NCBI RefSeq assembly: GCF_014649715.1
Contig: NZ_BMTO01000001.1
Location: 137,526-201,525 of the forward strand
DNA from: Streptomyces lateritius
Lineage (GTDB): Bacteria; Actinomycetota; Actinomycetes; Streptomycetales; Streptomycetaceae
Length of the DNA stretch: 64,000 bases
Direction: 5' to 3'
Shown: piece after piece, positions 49,843 through 57,517 of the stretch
How positions within the stretch are numbered: position 1 is the stretch's first letter
Layout of the letters: the number at the start of each line of letters is the position of its first letter
The notes under the pieces: generated by a model
Databases searched by the model: none
Told to the model about the DNA's origin: nothing
The model's input: the letters and a program-made list of their open reading frames with translations, nothing else
Translations under genes and position numbers: made by a program

Positions 49843-51099
49843 ATGCCCTTGGCGCTGTTCGCGCTCGCCGTCTCCGCCTTCGGCATCGGCACCACCGAGT
49901 TCGTGATGATGGGCCTGCTGCCCAATGTCGCCGACGATCTCGGCACCTCCGTCCCCACGGCCGGCCACCTCGTCTCCGCGTACGCGATCGGCGTCGTCCT
50001 CGGCGCCCCGCTGCTCACCGCCCTCGGCTCGCGGGTCCCCCGCAAGAAGATGCTGCTCCTGCTGATGGCACTGTTCGTCGTCGGCAACCTGGCCTCCGCG
50101 CTCGCGCCCGGCTTCGGCTGGCTGATCGGCGGCCGGGTCCTCGCCGGGCTCCCGCACGGCGCCTTCTTCGGCGTCGGCGCCGTCGTCGCAGCCCGCCTGG
50201 TGCGCGAGGACCGGCAGGCGCGGGCGGTGGCCACGATGTTCCTGGGCCTCACGGTCGCCAACATCCTCGGCGTCCCCGCCGCGACACTCCTCGGCCAGCA
50301 CCTCGGCTGGCGGGCCACCTTCCTCGTCGTGACCGTCATCGGCCTGCTGGCCATGGCGGCCCTCGCCCGGCTCGTCCCCCACGTCCCCGTGGAGGCGCAC
50401 CAGAACCTCGGCCGCGAGGTGCGCGCGCTCGGCCGCCCGCAGGTGCTGCTCGGCCTGCTGACCGCCGTCTTCGGCTTCGCGGGCGTCTTCGCCGTCTACT
50501 CGTACCTCGCCTCGATGACGACCGAGGTGATGGGCTTCGGCGAGTCCTCCGTCACCCTCGTCCTCGCTCTGTTCGGCATCGGCATGACGGCCGGCGCGCT
50601 CGCCGCCGGGCCGCTGACCGACCGGGCGCTGCGGCCGACGCTGTACGGCTCCCTGGGTGCGCTCGCCCTCGTCCTGGTCGCGTTCCGCTTCACGATCCAC
50701 GTGCCGTGGCTGGCGCTCGTGACGGTCGTCGTCCTCGGCGCGGTCGGCTTCATGACCACCACCCCGCTCCAGATGCTGGTCATGAACAAGGCCAAGGACG
50801 CCCCCACCCTCGCCTCCGCCTCCAACCACTCCGCCTTCAACCTCGCCAACGCGGGCGGGGCCTGGGCCGGCGGAGCGGCCGTCGCCGCCGGCTGGGGCTG
50901 GACCTCGCCGACCCTCGTCGGCGCCGTCCTCGCCGTGGCCGGGCTCGCCGTCGCCGCGGTGGCGGGTCTGTCGGACCGCACGGGCCGCACTGCGAAGGGG
51001 GCCTCCCGCGTCGTCGCGGGAAGCCCCCTCGGCACAGACACGGGTACGGAGCACGACCCGGTTGTCAGTGGTTCGTCGTCTCCCGCCAGCGGTTCGTGA
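49843..51099 (+). CDS. MFS exporter (DHA1, AraJ/CmlA-like) with anomalous C-terminal tail
   Basis: A 418-residue 12-helix transporter. Helix 1 ALFALAVSAFGIGTTEFVMMGLLPNVADDL is the DHA1 AraJ/chloramphenicol-exporter signature, with SRVPRKKMLLLL as motif A and the LPHGAFFGVGAVVAARLV region. The fold ends about residue 385; the last 35 residues (GASRVVAGSPLGTDTGTEHDPVV and SGSSSPASGS) are soluble and encoded across a strong hairpin and 35 bp of the opposing nadE gene. GGGAAAGG precedes the ATG. Confidence 0.87.
   Translation: MPLALFALAVSAFGIGTTEFVMMGLLPNVADDLGTSVPTAGHLVSAYAIGVVLGAPLLTALGSRVPRKKMLLLLMALFVVGNLASALAPGFGWLIGGRVLAGLPHGAFFGVGAVVAARLVREDRQARAVATMFLGLTVANILGVPAATLLGQHLGWRATFLVVTVIGLLAMAALARLVPHVPVEAHQNLGREVRALGRPQVLLGLLTAVFGFAGVFAVYSYLASMTTEVMGFGESSVTLVLALFGIGMTAGALAAGPLTDRALRPTLYGSLGALALVLVAFRFTIHVPWLALVTVVVLGAVGFMTTTPLQMLVMNKAKDAPTLASASNHSAFNLANAGGAWAGGAAVAAGWGWTSPTLVGAVLAVAGLAVAAVAGLSDRTGRTAKGASRVVAGSPLGTDTGTEHDPVVSGSSSPASGS
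50997..51028. terminator. Terminator-like hairpin inside the exporter coding sequence
   Basis: GGGGGCCTCCCGCG and CGCGGGAAGCCCCC pair at 13 of 14 positions around TCGT. It lies about 70 bp before the exporter stop and 37 bp past the nadE stop. It would end transcription from both convergent genes and suggests the original exporter stop lay upstream. Confidence 0.6.
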
Positions 51100-52825
51100 C
51101 GGGCAGCCGGCGGTCCTTGCCGAAGCCCTTCGCCGAGATCTTGGTGCCCGGCGGGTACTGGCGCCGCTTGTACTCCGCCATGTCCACCATCCGCAGGGTC
51201 CGGGTCACCAGCTCCTCGTCGAAACCGGCCGCCACGATCGCGTCCCGGCCCTGGTCGCGGTCGACGTACAGCGCCAGGATCCGGTCCAGGACGTCGTAGT
51301 CCGGCAACGAGTCGGTGTCGACCTGCCCGGGGCGCAGCTCGGCGCTCGGCGGCTTGGAGATCGAGCTCTCCGGGATCGGCGGGATCTGCCCGCGCTCCTG
51401 GGCCGCCCGGTTGCGCCAGCGGGCGAGGCGGAACACGGTCGACTTGTAGACGTCCTTGACGGGGCCGTACGCGCCGACCGAGTCGCCGTACAGAGTCGAA
51501 TACCCCACCGCCAGCTCCGACTTGTTGCCCGGCGCGAGGACGATGTGGCCCTCCTCGTTGGAGAGGGCCATCAGCAGCGTGCCGCGCAGCCGGGACTGCA
51601 GGTTCTCCTCTGCCAGGCCGGTGAGGGAGAGCGCGCCCATGTACGCGTCGAACATCGGCTCGATCGACACCGTGCGGAAGTTGAGCCCGGTACGACGGGC
51701 CAGTTCGGCGGCGTCGGACCGCGAATGGTCCGAGGAGTACTTCGACGGCATCGACACGCCGTACACGTTCTGCGCCCCGACCGCGTCGCAGGCGATCGCC
51801 GCCACGAGCGCCGAGTCGATGCCGCCGGACAGGCCGATGAGGACGGACCGGAAGCCGTTCTTGGCTGCGTACGCGCGCAGGCCGACGACCAGGGCCGAGT
51901 ACACCTCCTCGTCGTCCTCCAGCCGGTCCGCGTAACCGCCCGTCAGCTCCGCCTCGTAGGCCGGCAGCGGGTCCTCGGAGAGGACCACCCGGTCGATGCG
52001 CAGCCCGTCGTCGACGACGCCCGTGGGCGCGTCCGCCGCGGCGGACGGCAGATCGAGGTCGAGGACGACGCTGCCCTCGGAGAACTGCGGGGCACGCGCG
52101 ATCACTTCACCGTTCGCGTCCACGACGATCGAGTCGCCGTCGAAGACCAGCTCGTCCTGGCCGCCGATCATCGCGAGATAGGCGATGGTGCAGCCGGCCT
52201 CCTGGGCCCGCTTGCGGACCAGCTCCAGCCGGGTGTCGTCCTTGTTCCGCTCGTACGGCGAGGCGTTGATCGAGACGAGCAGTCCGGCCTTCGCGCTCCG
52301 CGCGGCGGGCACCCGGCCGCCCTCCTGCCACAGGTCCTCGCAGATCGCGAGGGCGACGTCCACCCCGTGGACCCGTACGACGGGCATCGTGTCGCCCTGG
52401 ACGAAGTAGCGGAACTCGTCGAAAACACCGTAGTTGGGCAGGTGGTGCTTGGCGAAGCGCAGCACCACCTCGCCGCGGTGCAGCACGGCGGCCGCGTTCT
52501 CGGGAGAGCCGGCGGGCCGGCCGAGCCGGGGCTGGGCCCGCTCGGAACGGTCGAGGTAACCCACGACGACCGGCAGCTCCCCGAACCCCTCGGCGTCGAG
52601 GCGCCGCGCGAGCGCCCGCAGGGCCTCCCGGGACGCCTCGACGAAGGACGACCGCAGGGCGAGGTCCTCGACGGGGTAGCCGGTCAGCACCATCTCGGGG
52701 AACGCGACCAGATGCGCGCCCTGCTCGGCGGAGTGCCGGGTCCAGTGGACGATCGCCTCGGCGTTCCCGGCGAGGTCGCCGACGGTCGAGTCGATCTGAT
52801 TCAGAGCGAGGCGTAGTTGAGGCAC
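51065..52825 (-). CDS. nadE: Glutamine-dependent NAD+ synthase
   Basis: A 586-residue enzyme making NAD from deamido-NAD, ATP and glutamine. The N-terminal nitrilase-type glutaminase has the triad Glu44 (AFPEMVLTGY), Lys126 (RFAKHHLPNYG) and Cys162 (ALAICEDLWQ). The synthetase domain has the P-loop GLSGGIDSALVAA (about 331-343), PSKYSSDHSRSDA and GNKSELAVGYSTLYGD. GTG at 52825 follows TACACT (52832-52837) by 6 nt with no ribosome site, so the mRNA is probably leaderless. Confidence 0.95.
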   Translation of the reverse strand: MPQLRLALNQIDSTVGDLAGNAEAIVHWTRHSAEQGAHLVAFPEMVLTGYPVEDLALRSSFVEASREALRALARRLDAEGFGELPVVVGYLDRSERAQPRLGRPAGSPENAAAVLHRGEVVLRFAKHHLPNYGVFDEFRYFVQGDTMPVVRVHGVDVALAICEDLWQEGGRVPAARSAKAGLLVSINASPYERNKDDTRLELVRKRAQEAGCTIAYLAMIGGQDELVFDGDSIVVDANGEVIARAPQFSEGSVVLDLDLPSAAADAPTGVVDDGLRIDRVVLSEDPLPAYEAELTGGYADRLEDDEEVYSALVVGLRAYAAKNGFRSVLIGLSGGIDSALVAAIACDAVGAQNVYGVSMPSKYSSDHSRSDAAELARRTGLNFRTVSIEPMFDAYMGALSLTGLAEENLQSRLRGTLLMALSNEEGHIVLAPGNKSELAVGYSTLYGDSVGAYGPVKDVYKSTVFRLARWRNRAAQERGQIPPIPESSISKPPSAELRPGQVDTDSLPDYDVLDRILALYVDRDQGRDAIVAAGFDEELVTRTLRMVDMAEYKRRQYPPGTKISAKGFGKDRRLPVTNRWRETTNH

Positions 52826-52922
52826 GGGCCCAGTGTAATCGTCAGACCGACGCTATGTCTTGGCGTACGGGACCACTCGGCCGTGCCGACCACGGGACCA
52901 CTCGGTCGCGCGGGCCACGTGA

Positions 52923-53783
52923 CTACGTGGTCTTCCCGCTCCAGATGACGTCCTCGTACTCGAGAATCTTCGGCGCCATCTCCAGCTGCATCTCCCCGTC
53001 CGCGCCGGGGGAGAGCGAGAAGGCGAAGTCGCTCTTGGCCTGCTTGCCCGGGAGGACAGTGCCCTGGAACATCTCGGTGGCGTCGCTTCCGTCGAAGACC
53101 GGGTCGGCCGGTGAGCCCTCCGCGTCGGTCGCGTCCGGCAGGGCGGTGGTGACGTCGAGAGCCTTCTTGCTTCCGTTGACGATGGTGACGGTCACCTGGA
53201 ACGCGCTGTTCCCCTTGGTGTGCCCGGCGGCGAACTGGTCGGGCTTGTAGGCGCGCGGCCTGGAGACGGTGACCTTGACCCCGTCCGGGTACGTGTGGGT
53301 CTGCCCGAAGGCGAGCGCCGCCGGGGCGGTCTCGGTGGGCTCGGCCTCGGTGGGCTCGGACGTGGGGCCGGGCTCGGAGGGAGCGGTGGAGGCCTGCTCC
53401 TGCCTGCGGGTCTCCCCGTCGGTGTCGTCCTCGGCGCCGTTCGCCGCGGTGGCGAGGAGGATCACCCACGCGATGGAGACGAGGAGCGTGACGGCGCCCA
53501 GGACGATGCCGGCCAGCGCGACGCCCTTGTTGGTCGCCTCGCCCTTGCGGGCCCGGCCGTGGCCGACGATGCCGAAGACGAGGGCCAGGACGCCCAGGAT
53601 GGCGCCCAGCCAGAAGAGGAACGGGATGATCCCGAAGATCAGGCCCACGATGCCGGTGACCAGAGCGGCGATCCCGAGGCCGTTGCGGGGCTGCTGCGGG
53701 AACGGGGGCTGCGGCGCCCCGGGCATTCCGGTCGGCGGCGGCCCCCAGGGGTTCTGTCCGGGAGCGTTCGTGGGCATGGTCAT
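52923..53783 (-). CDS. DUF4190/DUF4352 membrane-anchored protein
   Basis: A 286-residue protein: a Pro/Gly-rich cytoplasmic start (NPWGPPPTGMPGAPQPPFPQQ), a DUF4190 double helix (NGLGIAALVTGIVGLIFGIIPFLFWLGAILGVLALVFGIVGHGRARKG read as two spans), a third helix (AGIVLGAVTLLVSIAWVILL), a Glu/Pro/Thr-rich linker, and an extracellular DUF4352-like immunoglobulin domain (about 165-286: HTYPDGVKVTVSRPRAY, FQVTVTIVNGSKKALDV). Role unknown, probably extracytoplasmic. AAGGA precedes the ATG at 53783. Confidence 0.82.
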   Translation of the reverse strand: MTMPTNAPGQNPWGPPPTGMPGAPQPPFPQQPRNGLGIAALVTGIVGLIFGIIPFLFWLGAILGVLALVFGIVGHGRARKGEATNKGVALAGIVLGAVTLLVSIAWVILLATAANGAEDDTDGETRRQEQASTAPSEPGPTSEPTEAEPTETAPAALAFGQTHTYPDGVKVTVSRPRAYKPDQFAAGHTKGNSAFQVTVTIVNGSKKALDVTTALPDATDAEGSPADPVFDGSDATEMFQGTVLPGKQAKSDFAFSLSPGADGEMQLEMAPKILEYEDVIWSGKTT

Positions 53784-53866
53784 GCGGCATCCTTCGACGT
53801 CGGTGATCATGACGTTAAGGCAACCGAATGTGGACATGCCAGGGATTTTGTGATCGAGAGGTGTTC

Positions 53867-54928
53867 GTGACGCGGGGGCGGCCGACGGCCGCGGATCGCG
53901 CCCGTGGCAGTCTGGCGCTCGCGGTGCTCACGCTGCTCGGGGTTCTCGCCGTACTGCCCGTGGTCGCCGTGCCCGTCCCCGCCTCGTCCTCACCCCAGGG
54001 AGCGTTCGTGAACGACTCGAGCCGGTTCGTACGGGTCGGGGGCGTCGCCCACCACGTCGTCGTCGAGGGCTCAGGACCCGTCTGCGTCCTGAGCGCCGGG
54101 CTCGCCATGAGCTGGTTCGACTGGGACCCGGTCGTCCCGCTGCTCGCCCCCCACCGCACGGTCGTCCGCTTCGACCGGCCGGGGCACGGGCTCTCCGCCC
54201 CCGCCGCCGTTCCGCCCAGCGCCACCGGCGAGGCCCACCGCGTCGCCGGGCTCCTCGACGCGCTGCGCCTGCCCGGACCGGCCACCGTCGTCGGCCACTC
54301 GATCGCCGGCTTCCACGCCGAGGCGTTCGCCCGCCTCCACCCGGACCGTACCGCCGGGATCGTCCTCGTCGACTCCTCCGTCGAGGAGCACGCCCGTACC
54401 CCCGTCGCCCCCGCCTTGCGGACCGCCGCCGCCCGCGGCCTCGGTGCGATCCTCGGTGCCGCCGGAGCGCCGGCCGCCTTCGGGCCGGCCTTCCGCCGCG
54501 CCACCGTACGGCTGTCGCGCGCCGCGGGCGGCGACCCGGCCCCCGCCGCGCTGGTACGCCGCTGCTACGCCACTTCGCGCGTGCTGAACGGCGCCCTCCT
54601 GGAGAACACCCACTACCGCGCGGTCGCCGCCGAACTCCTCGCCCTGCGCGAGCGCTTCCCGTTGCCGCCCGGCCTGCCCGCCACCGTGCTCGCCGCCCCG
54701 AACGGCTCCGCCCGCTGGGCGCGGCGGCAACGTGCGCTGGCCCGACGGCTCGGCGCCCACTACGAGGCGGCGGAGCCGTCGGGCCATCTGATGATGCTGG
54801 ACCGCCCGGACGCGGTGGCACGGGCGGTGCTCGATCAGGCGCTGTCGCGGCAGGAGTTGTCGCCGCAGGCCCTGTCGGAGCAGGAGCCGTCGACGCGGAG
54901 GTCGACCGGGATTCAGGACCGGGCGTAG
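53867..54928 (+). CDS. Alpha/beta hydrolase with N-terminal membrane anchor
   Basis: A 353-residue alpha/beta hydrolase. A hydrophobic helix near residues 15-37 (LALAVLTLLGVLAVLPVVAV) serves as signal anchor. Catalytic parts: oxyanion strand VCVLSAGLAMSWFDW, RFDRPGHGLS, nucleophile elbow VVGHSIAGFHAE, acid region, and histidine in EPSGHLMMLDRP. The C-terminal tail has LSRQELSPQALSEQEPS, a short degenerate repeat. Several GTG starts are possible; 53867 has GAGAGG upstream. Substrate unknown (ester, lactone or haloalkane). Confidence 0.82.
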   Translation: MTRGRPTAADRARGSLALAVLTLLGVLAVLPVVAVPVPASSSPQGAFVNDSSRFVRVGGVAHHVVVEGSGPVCVLSAGLAMSWFDWDPVVPLLAPHRTVVRFDRPGHGLSAPAAVPPSATGEAHRVAGLLDALRLPGPATVVGHSIAGFHAEAFARLHPDRTAGIVLVDSSVEEHARTPVAPALRTAAARGLGAILGAAGAPAAFGPAFRRATVRLSRAAGGDPAPAALVRRCYATSRVLNGALLENTHYRAVAAELLALRERFPLPPGLPATVLAAPNGSARWARRQRALARRLGAHYEAAEPSGHLMMLDRPDAVARAVLDQALSRQELSPQALSEQEPSTRRSTGIQDRA

Positions 54929-55332
54929 ACCTTCTCGCAGAACGCCTTGATCTGCTCGTCGTCCAGGTGCCGGGCCAGATCGGCCTCGCTGATCATCCCC
55001 ACCAGGCGCTTGTTCTCGATGACCGGCAGCCGCTTGATCTGGTGACCCGTCATCTCGTCCAGGACCTGGCTCACGTCCGAGTCCGCCTCGATCCAGCGCG
55101 GGGTGCCCTGCGCCATCTCGCCGCACGTGACCTTCGCCGGGTCGTGGCCCATGGCCACACAGTCGACCACGATGTCGCGGTCCGTGATGATCCCGCAGAG
55201 CCGTTCGTTCTCGTCCGCGATCGGCAGGGCGCCGACGTTGAGGTCGCGCATCAGCTGCGCGGCACGGTCGAGCGTCTCGTGGGCCGGGATCCAGCGGGCC
55301 CCGGTGTGCATGATGTCCTTCGCCGTGGTCAT
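54913..55332 (-). CDS. CBS-domain-pair protein
   Basis: A 139-residue protein of two CBS repeats (MTTAKDIMHTGARWIPAHETL...GIITDRDIV and VTCGEMAQGTPRWIEADSDVSQVLDEMTGHQIKRLPVIENKRLVGMISEADLA). Such Bateman modules bind adenine nucleotides and report energy or redox state. It resembles the stress-linked stand-alone CBS proteins of actinobacteria. ATG 55332 follows GGAGG. The 3' end overlaps the opposing hydrolase by 16 bp. Confidence 0.9.
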   Translation of the reverse strand: MTTAKDIMHTGARWIPAHETLDRAAQLMRDLNVGALPIADENERLCGIITDRDIVVDCVAMGHDPAKVTCGEMAQGTPRWIEADSDVSQVLDEMTGHQIKRLPVIENKRLVGMISEADLARHLDDEQIKAFCEKVYARS

Positions 55333-55401
55333 GGGGTGCGTACCTCCGTAGAGCGTCGTCGTACGTACGTCCCCGAGCGTCACCCATTGTGCGCGTACAG
55401 A

Positions 55402-55436
55402 GCGGCCCCCGCGACCGCTGAGGTCACGGGGGCCGC
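55402..55436 (-). terminator. Terminator of the DUF3105-DUF305 operon
   Basis: GCGGCCCCCGCGACC and GGTCACGGGGGCCGC pair at 14 of 15 positions around GCTGA, 38 bp beyond the DUF305 stop and before the CBS gene. Confidence 0.78.
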
Positions 55437-55473
55437 AGTGCGGGGCCTCCTCAGAGGCTCTCCGCCGGGGTTC

Positions 55474-56139
55474 TCAGGCGCGGGGTTTCGCGCCCCGCTG
55501 CCTCAGCAGCTCCGCCATCAGACCCATCTCGGACTCCTGCGCCTCGACCATGCCCTGGGCGAGGTTCCGCTCGACGTCCACCGAGCACTTCTCCACACAG
55601 CCCTGGGCCATGTGGACGCCGCCCTTGTGGTGGTCGGTCATCAGCTGGAGGTAGAGGATCTCCGCCTCCTTGCCGGACGCCTCCCGCAGCTGCCGCAGCT
55701 CGGTCTTCGTCGCCATGCCGGGCATCAGCGCGCCGTCGAGGGGGTCGGTGTCGCCGTGGCCGCCCATCCCCATCCAGGCCATCGGCTCGGTGCCGGACTC
55801 GGTCTTCGGCAGCCCCCACAGGTCCAGCCAGCCCAGCATCATGCCGCGCTGGTTCGCCTGGGTGTTGGCGATGTCGTACGCCAGGCGCCGCACGTCCTCG
55901 TCGGTCGTACGGTCCCGCACGATGAACGACATCTCGACGGCCTGCTGGTGGTGGACCGCCATGTCACGGGCGAACCCCGCGTCCGCCGAGTCCGACACGG
56001 GCGTCCGCGGGGCCTCCTCGCGCTGCGCCGAGGCGACCGTGACGGCCCCCCCGGCGAAGAGCAGCGCGAGCACGACCGCGGCGATCGACGCCCAGTGCGT
56101 ACGGGTCAGGGACGTACGCGAAGGGCGGGCACTCGTCAC
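55474..56139 (-). CDS. DUF305 membrane-anchored, His/Met-rich protein
   Basis: A 221-residue protein with one N-terminal helix (HWASIAAVVLALLFAGGAVTVA) and an extracellular DUF305 ferritin-like bundle. Repeated metal-type ligands are conspicuous: FARDMAVHHQQAVEMS, AWMGMGGHGD, LQLMTDHHKGGVHMA, and CVEKCSVD. DUF305 members such as CopM bind copper, so copper or silver handling is likely. The GTG start overlaps the DUF3105 stop (GTGA), so the two are translationally coupled. Confidence 0.88.
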   Translation of the reverse strand: MTSARPSRTSLTRTHWASIAAVVLALLFAGGAVTVASAQREEAPRTPVSDSADAGFARDMAVHHQQAVEMSFIVRDRTTDEDVRRLAYDIANTQANQRGMMLGWLDLWGLPKTESGTEPMAWMGMGGHGDTDPLDGALMPGMATKTELRQLREASGKEAEILYLQLMTDHHKGGVHMAQGCVEKCSVDVERNLAQGMVEAQESEMGLMAELLRQRGAKPRA

Positions 56140-56783
56140 TGGCCGATCCCGCCGGTGCAGGCGGCGCCCGGCTCCGGGGTCTGCGGGCCCTGCACGTACT
56201 TGGTGAAGAACGCGTCGACCCGCGGGTCGCTCGCGCCGTCCACGGTCACCTGCTTGCCCCAGGCGCTCAGCATGATCGCGCCGGCCTGGTCGTCGACCGG
56301 GCTCATCAGCGAGTACGGGGTCTTCTCGACCTTCTCGGCCAGCTTCTTCACCTCGGCCTCGGGGGCCTTCTTGCTGTACGTGACCCAGACCGCGCCGTGC
56401 TCCAGTGAGTGGACGGCGTTCCTCTCGGCGATCTTGCTCGTGTAGACGTCGCCGTCGCAGTTCTGCCAGACCTGGTCGTGGTCGCCGCCGACCGGGGGCT
56501 TCATCTCGTACGTGACGGGGGTGGTGACGTGGTTGCGGCCGAGCTTCTTGGCGTCCCAGGACTTCTCGTCCTTGATGGGGGCCTTGGCGGCGGCCTCCTG
56601 CTGCTCCTTCTCGTTCGACTTCTCGTTGAGCACGTAGCCGCCGAAGCCGACGAGGCTCAGGACGACCACGGCGGAGACTCCGATCGTGATGAAGCGGTTG
56701 CGGCGCTCGCGGGCCTGCTCGGCGCGGCGCATCTGCTCTATTCGGGCGCGGCGGTCGGCGTTGGAGGAGCGGTTGGCGGCCAT
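56136..56783 (-). CDS. DUF3105 membrane-anchored protein
   Basis: A 215-residue protein: basic cytoplasmic start, one helix (FITIGVSAVVVLSLVGFGGYVL), a charged linker and an extracellular DUF3105 domain with MKPPVGGDHDQVWQNCDGDVY and the family hallmark AVHSLEHGAVWVTYS. His and Cys residues in these blocks are likely metal ligands. Function of the family is unknown; coupling to DUF305 suggests they act together. Its ATG lies in a normal ribosome-site context (AGAAGGACG). Confidence 0.86.
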   Translation of the reverse strand: MAANRSSNADRRARIEQMRRAEQARERRNRFITIGVSAVVVLSLVGFGGYVLNEKSNEKEQQEAAAKAPIKDEKSWDAKKLGRNHVTTPVTYEMKPPVGGDHDQVWQNCDGDVYTSKIAERNAVHSLEHGAVWVTYSKKAPEAEVKKLAEKVEKTPYSLMSPVDDQAGAIMLSAWGKQVTVDGASDPRVDAFFTKYVQGPQTPEPGAACTGGIGQ

Positions 56784-56864
56784 GGTGATGTCGTCCTTCT
56801 CGATGTGGGGTGACGTGAGGCGGTGCGGCGTGAGCCCGGGGCGGGCGGAACGCGGGCCCGGCCG

Positions 56865-57260
56865 CTACGTCCGCAGTACTTGAAGGACGTGCAGGTCCGG
56901 CGCGCGGGGCTGGGCGCCGGGGCGGGGCGCCCACCCGGTCTCGTACGACGGTGCGAGGCGCGGGAGCCGGCCCTCCGCGTGCGGCGGGGGGTCGAGCGGC
57001 GGCGCGGTGAGCACCGCCGGGCCGAGGGAGGGGAAGAGGGAGCAGCCGCCGCGGTCGTACGGGCAGACGTACTCGTCCGCGACGACGGTGACGGCGGCGG
57101 TGGTGTGCGGTGCGTGCGCCGCCCGCCCGGCCATGTCGTGGGTGGCCGCGTCACCTGCGCCCTGGCAGACGAAGAGCGCGGCGAGGAGCGTCGCCACGGC
57201 ACTCACCAGTGCCATGGGACGCGCGCGCCAGAACGGGCGTACGAGTGGAGTGCCCCCCAT
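56865..57260 (-). CDS. Secreted or membrane-anchored small protein upstream of DUF3105
   Basis: A 131-residue protein with a basic start (MGGTPLVRPFWRARP) and a hydrophobic segment (MALVSAVATLLAALFVCQGAG), then a short outer part rich in His, Pro and Ala with a possible disulfide (EYVCPYDRGGCSLF). It ends PDLHVLQVLRT; I recall this C-terminal motif from other Streptomyces proteins in the same position. Same strand as DUF3105 with an 81-bp gap, so probably part of one locus. TACGAT sits 8 nt before the ATG. Confidence 0.65.
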   Translation of the reverse strand: MGGTPLVRPFWRARPMALVSAVATLLAALFVCQGAGDAATHDMAGRAAHAPHTTAAVTVVADEYVCPYDRGGCSLFPSLGPAVLTAPPLDPPPHAEGRLPRLAPSYETGWAPRPGAQPRAPDLHVLQVLRT

Positions 57261-57517
57261 GGGCGGAGATCGTAGTGGTCAGGGAGCCGTACGGGACAGG
57301 TGGATGGACGGGCGGGTGGTCCGGCGCACGGTGGCCGGCGATCGGGCGGGGGAGCGGGCCACCGGAAACGGCCGGTCCCCCGTTACCTGTGTCACACCGG
57401 AGCGGGCACTATGGGTGTGCAACGTGCGCGAAACCATGTGGTGGGATGCTCAGGTGCCCCCCGATGTGCCCGAGGCGGTGGGAACAGGCGGCCTGACCAG
57501 CGAAGATGGGTGTGGAT

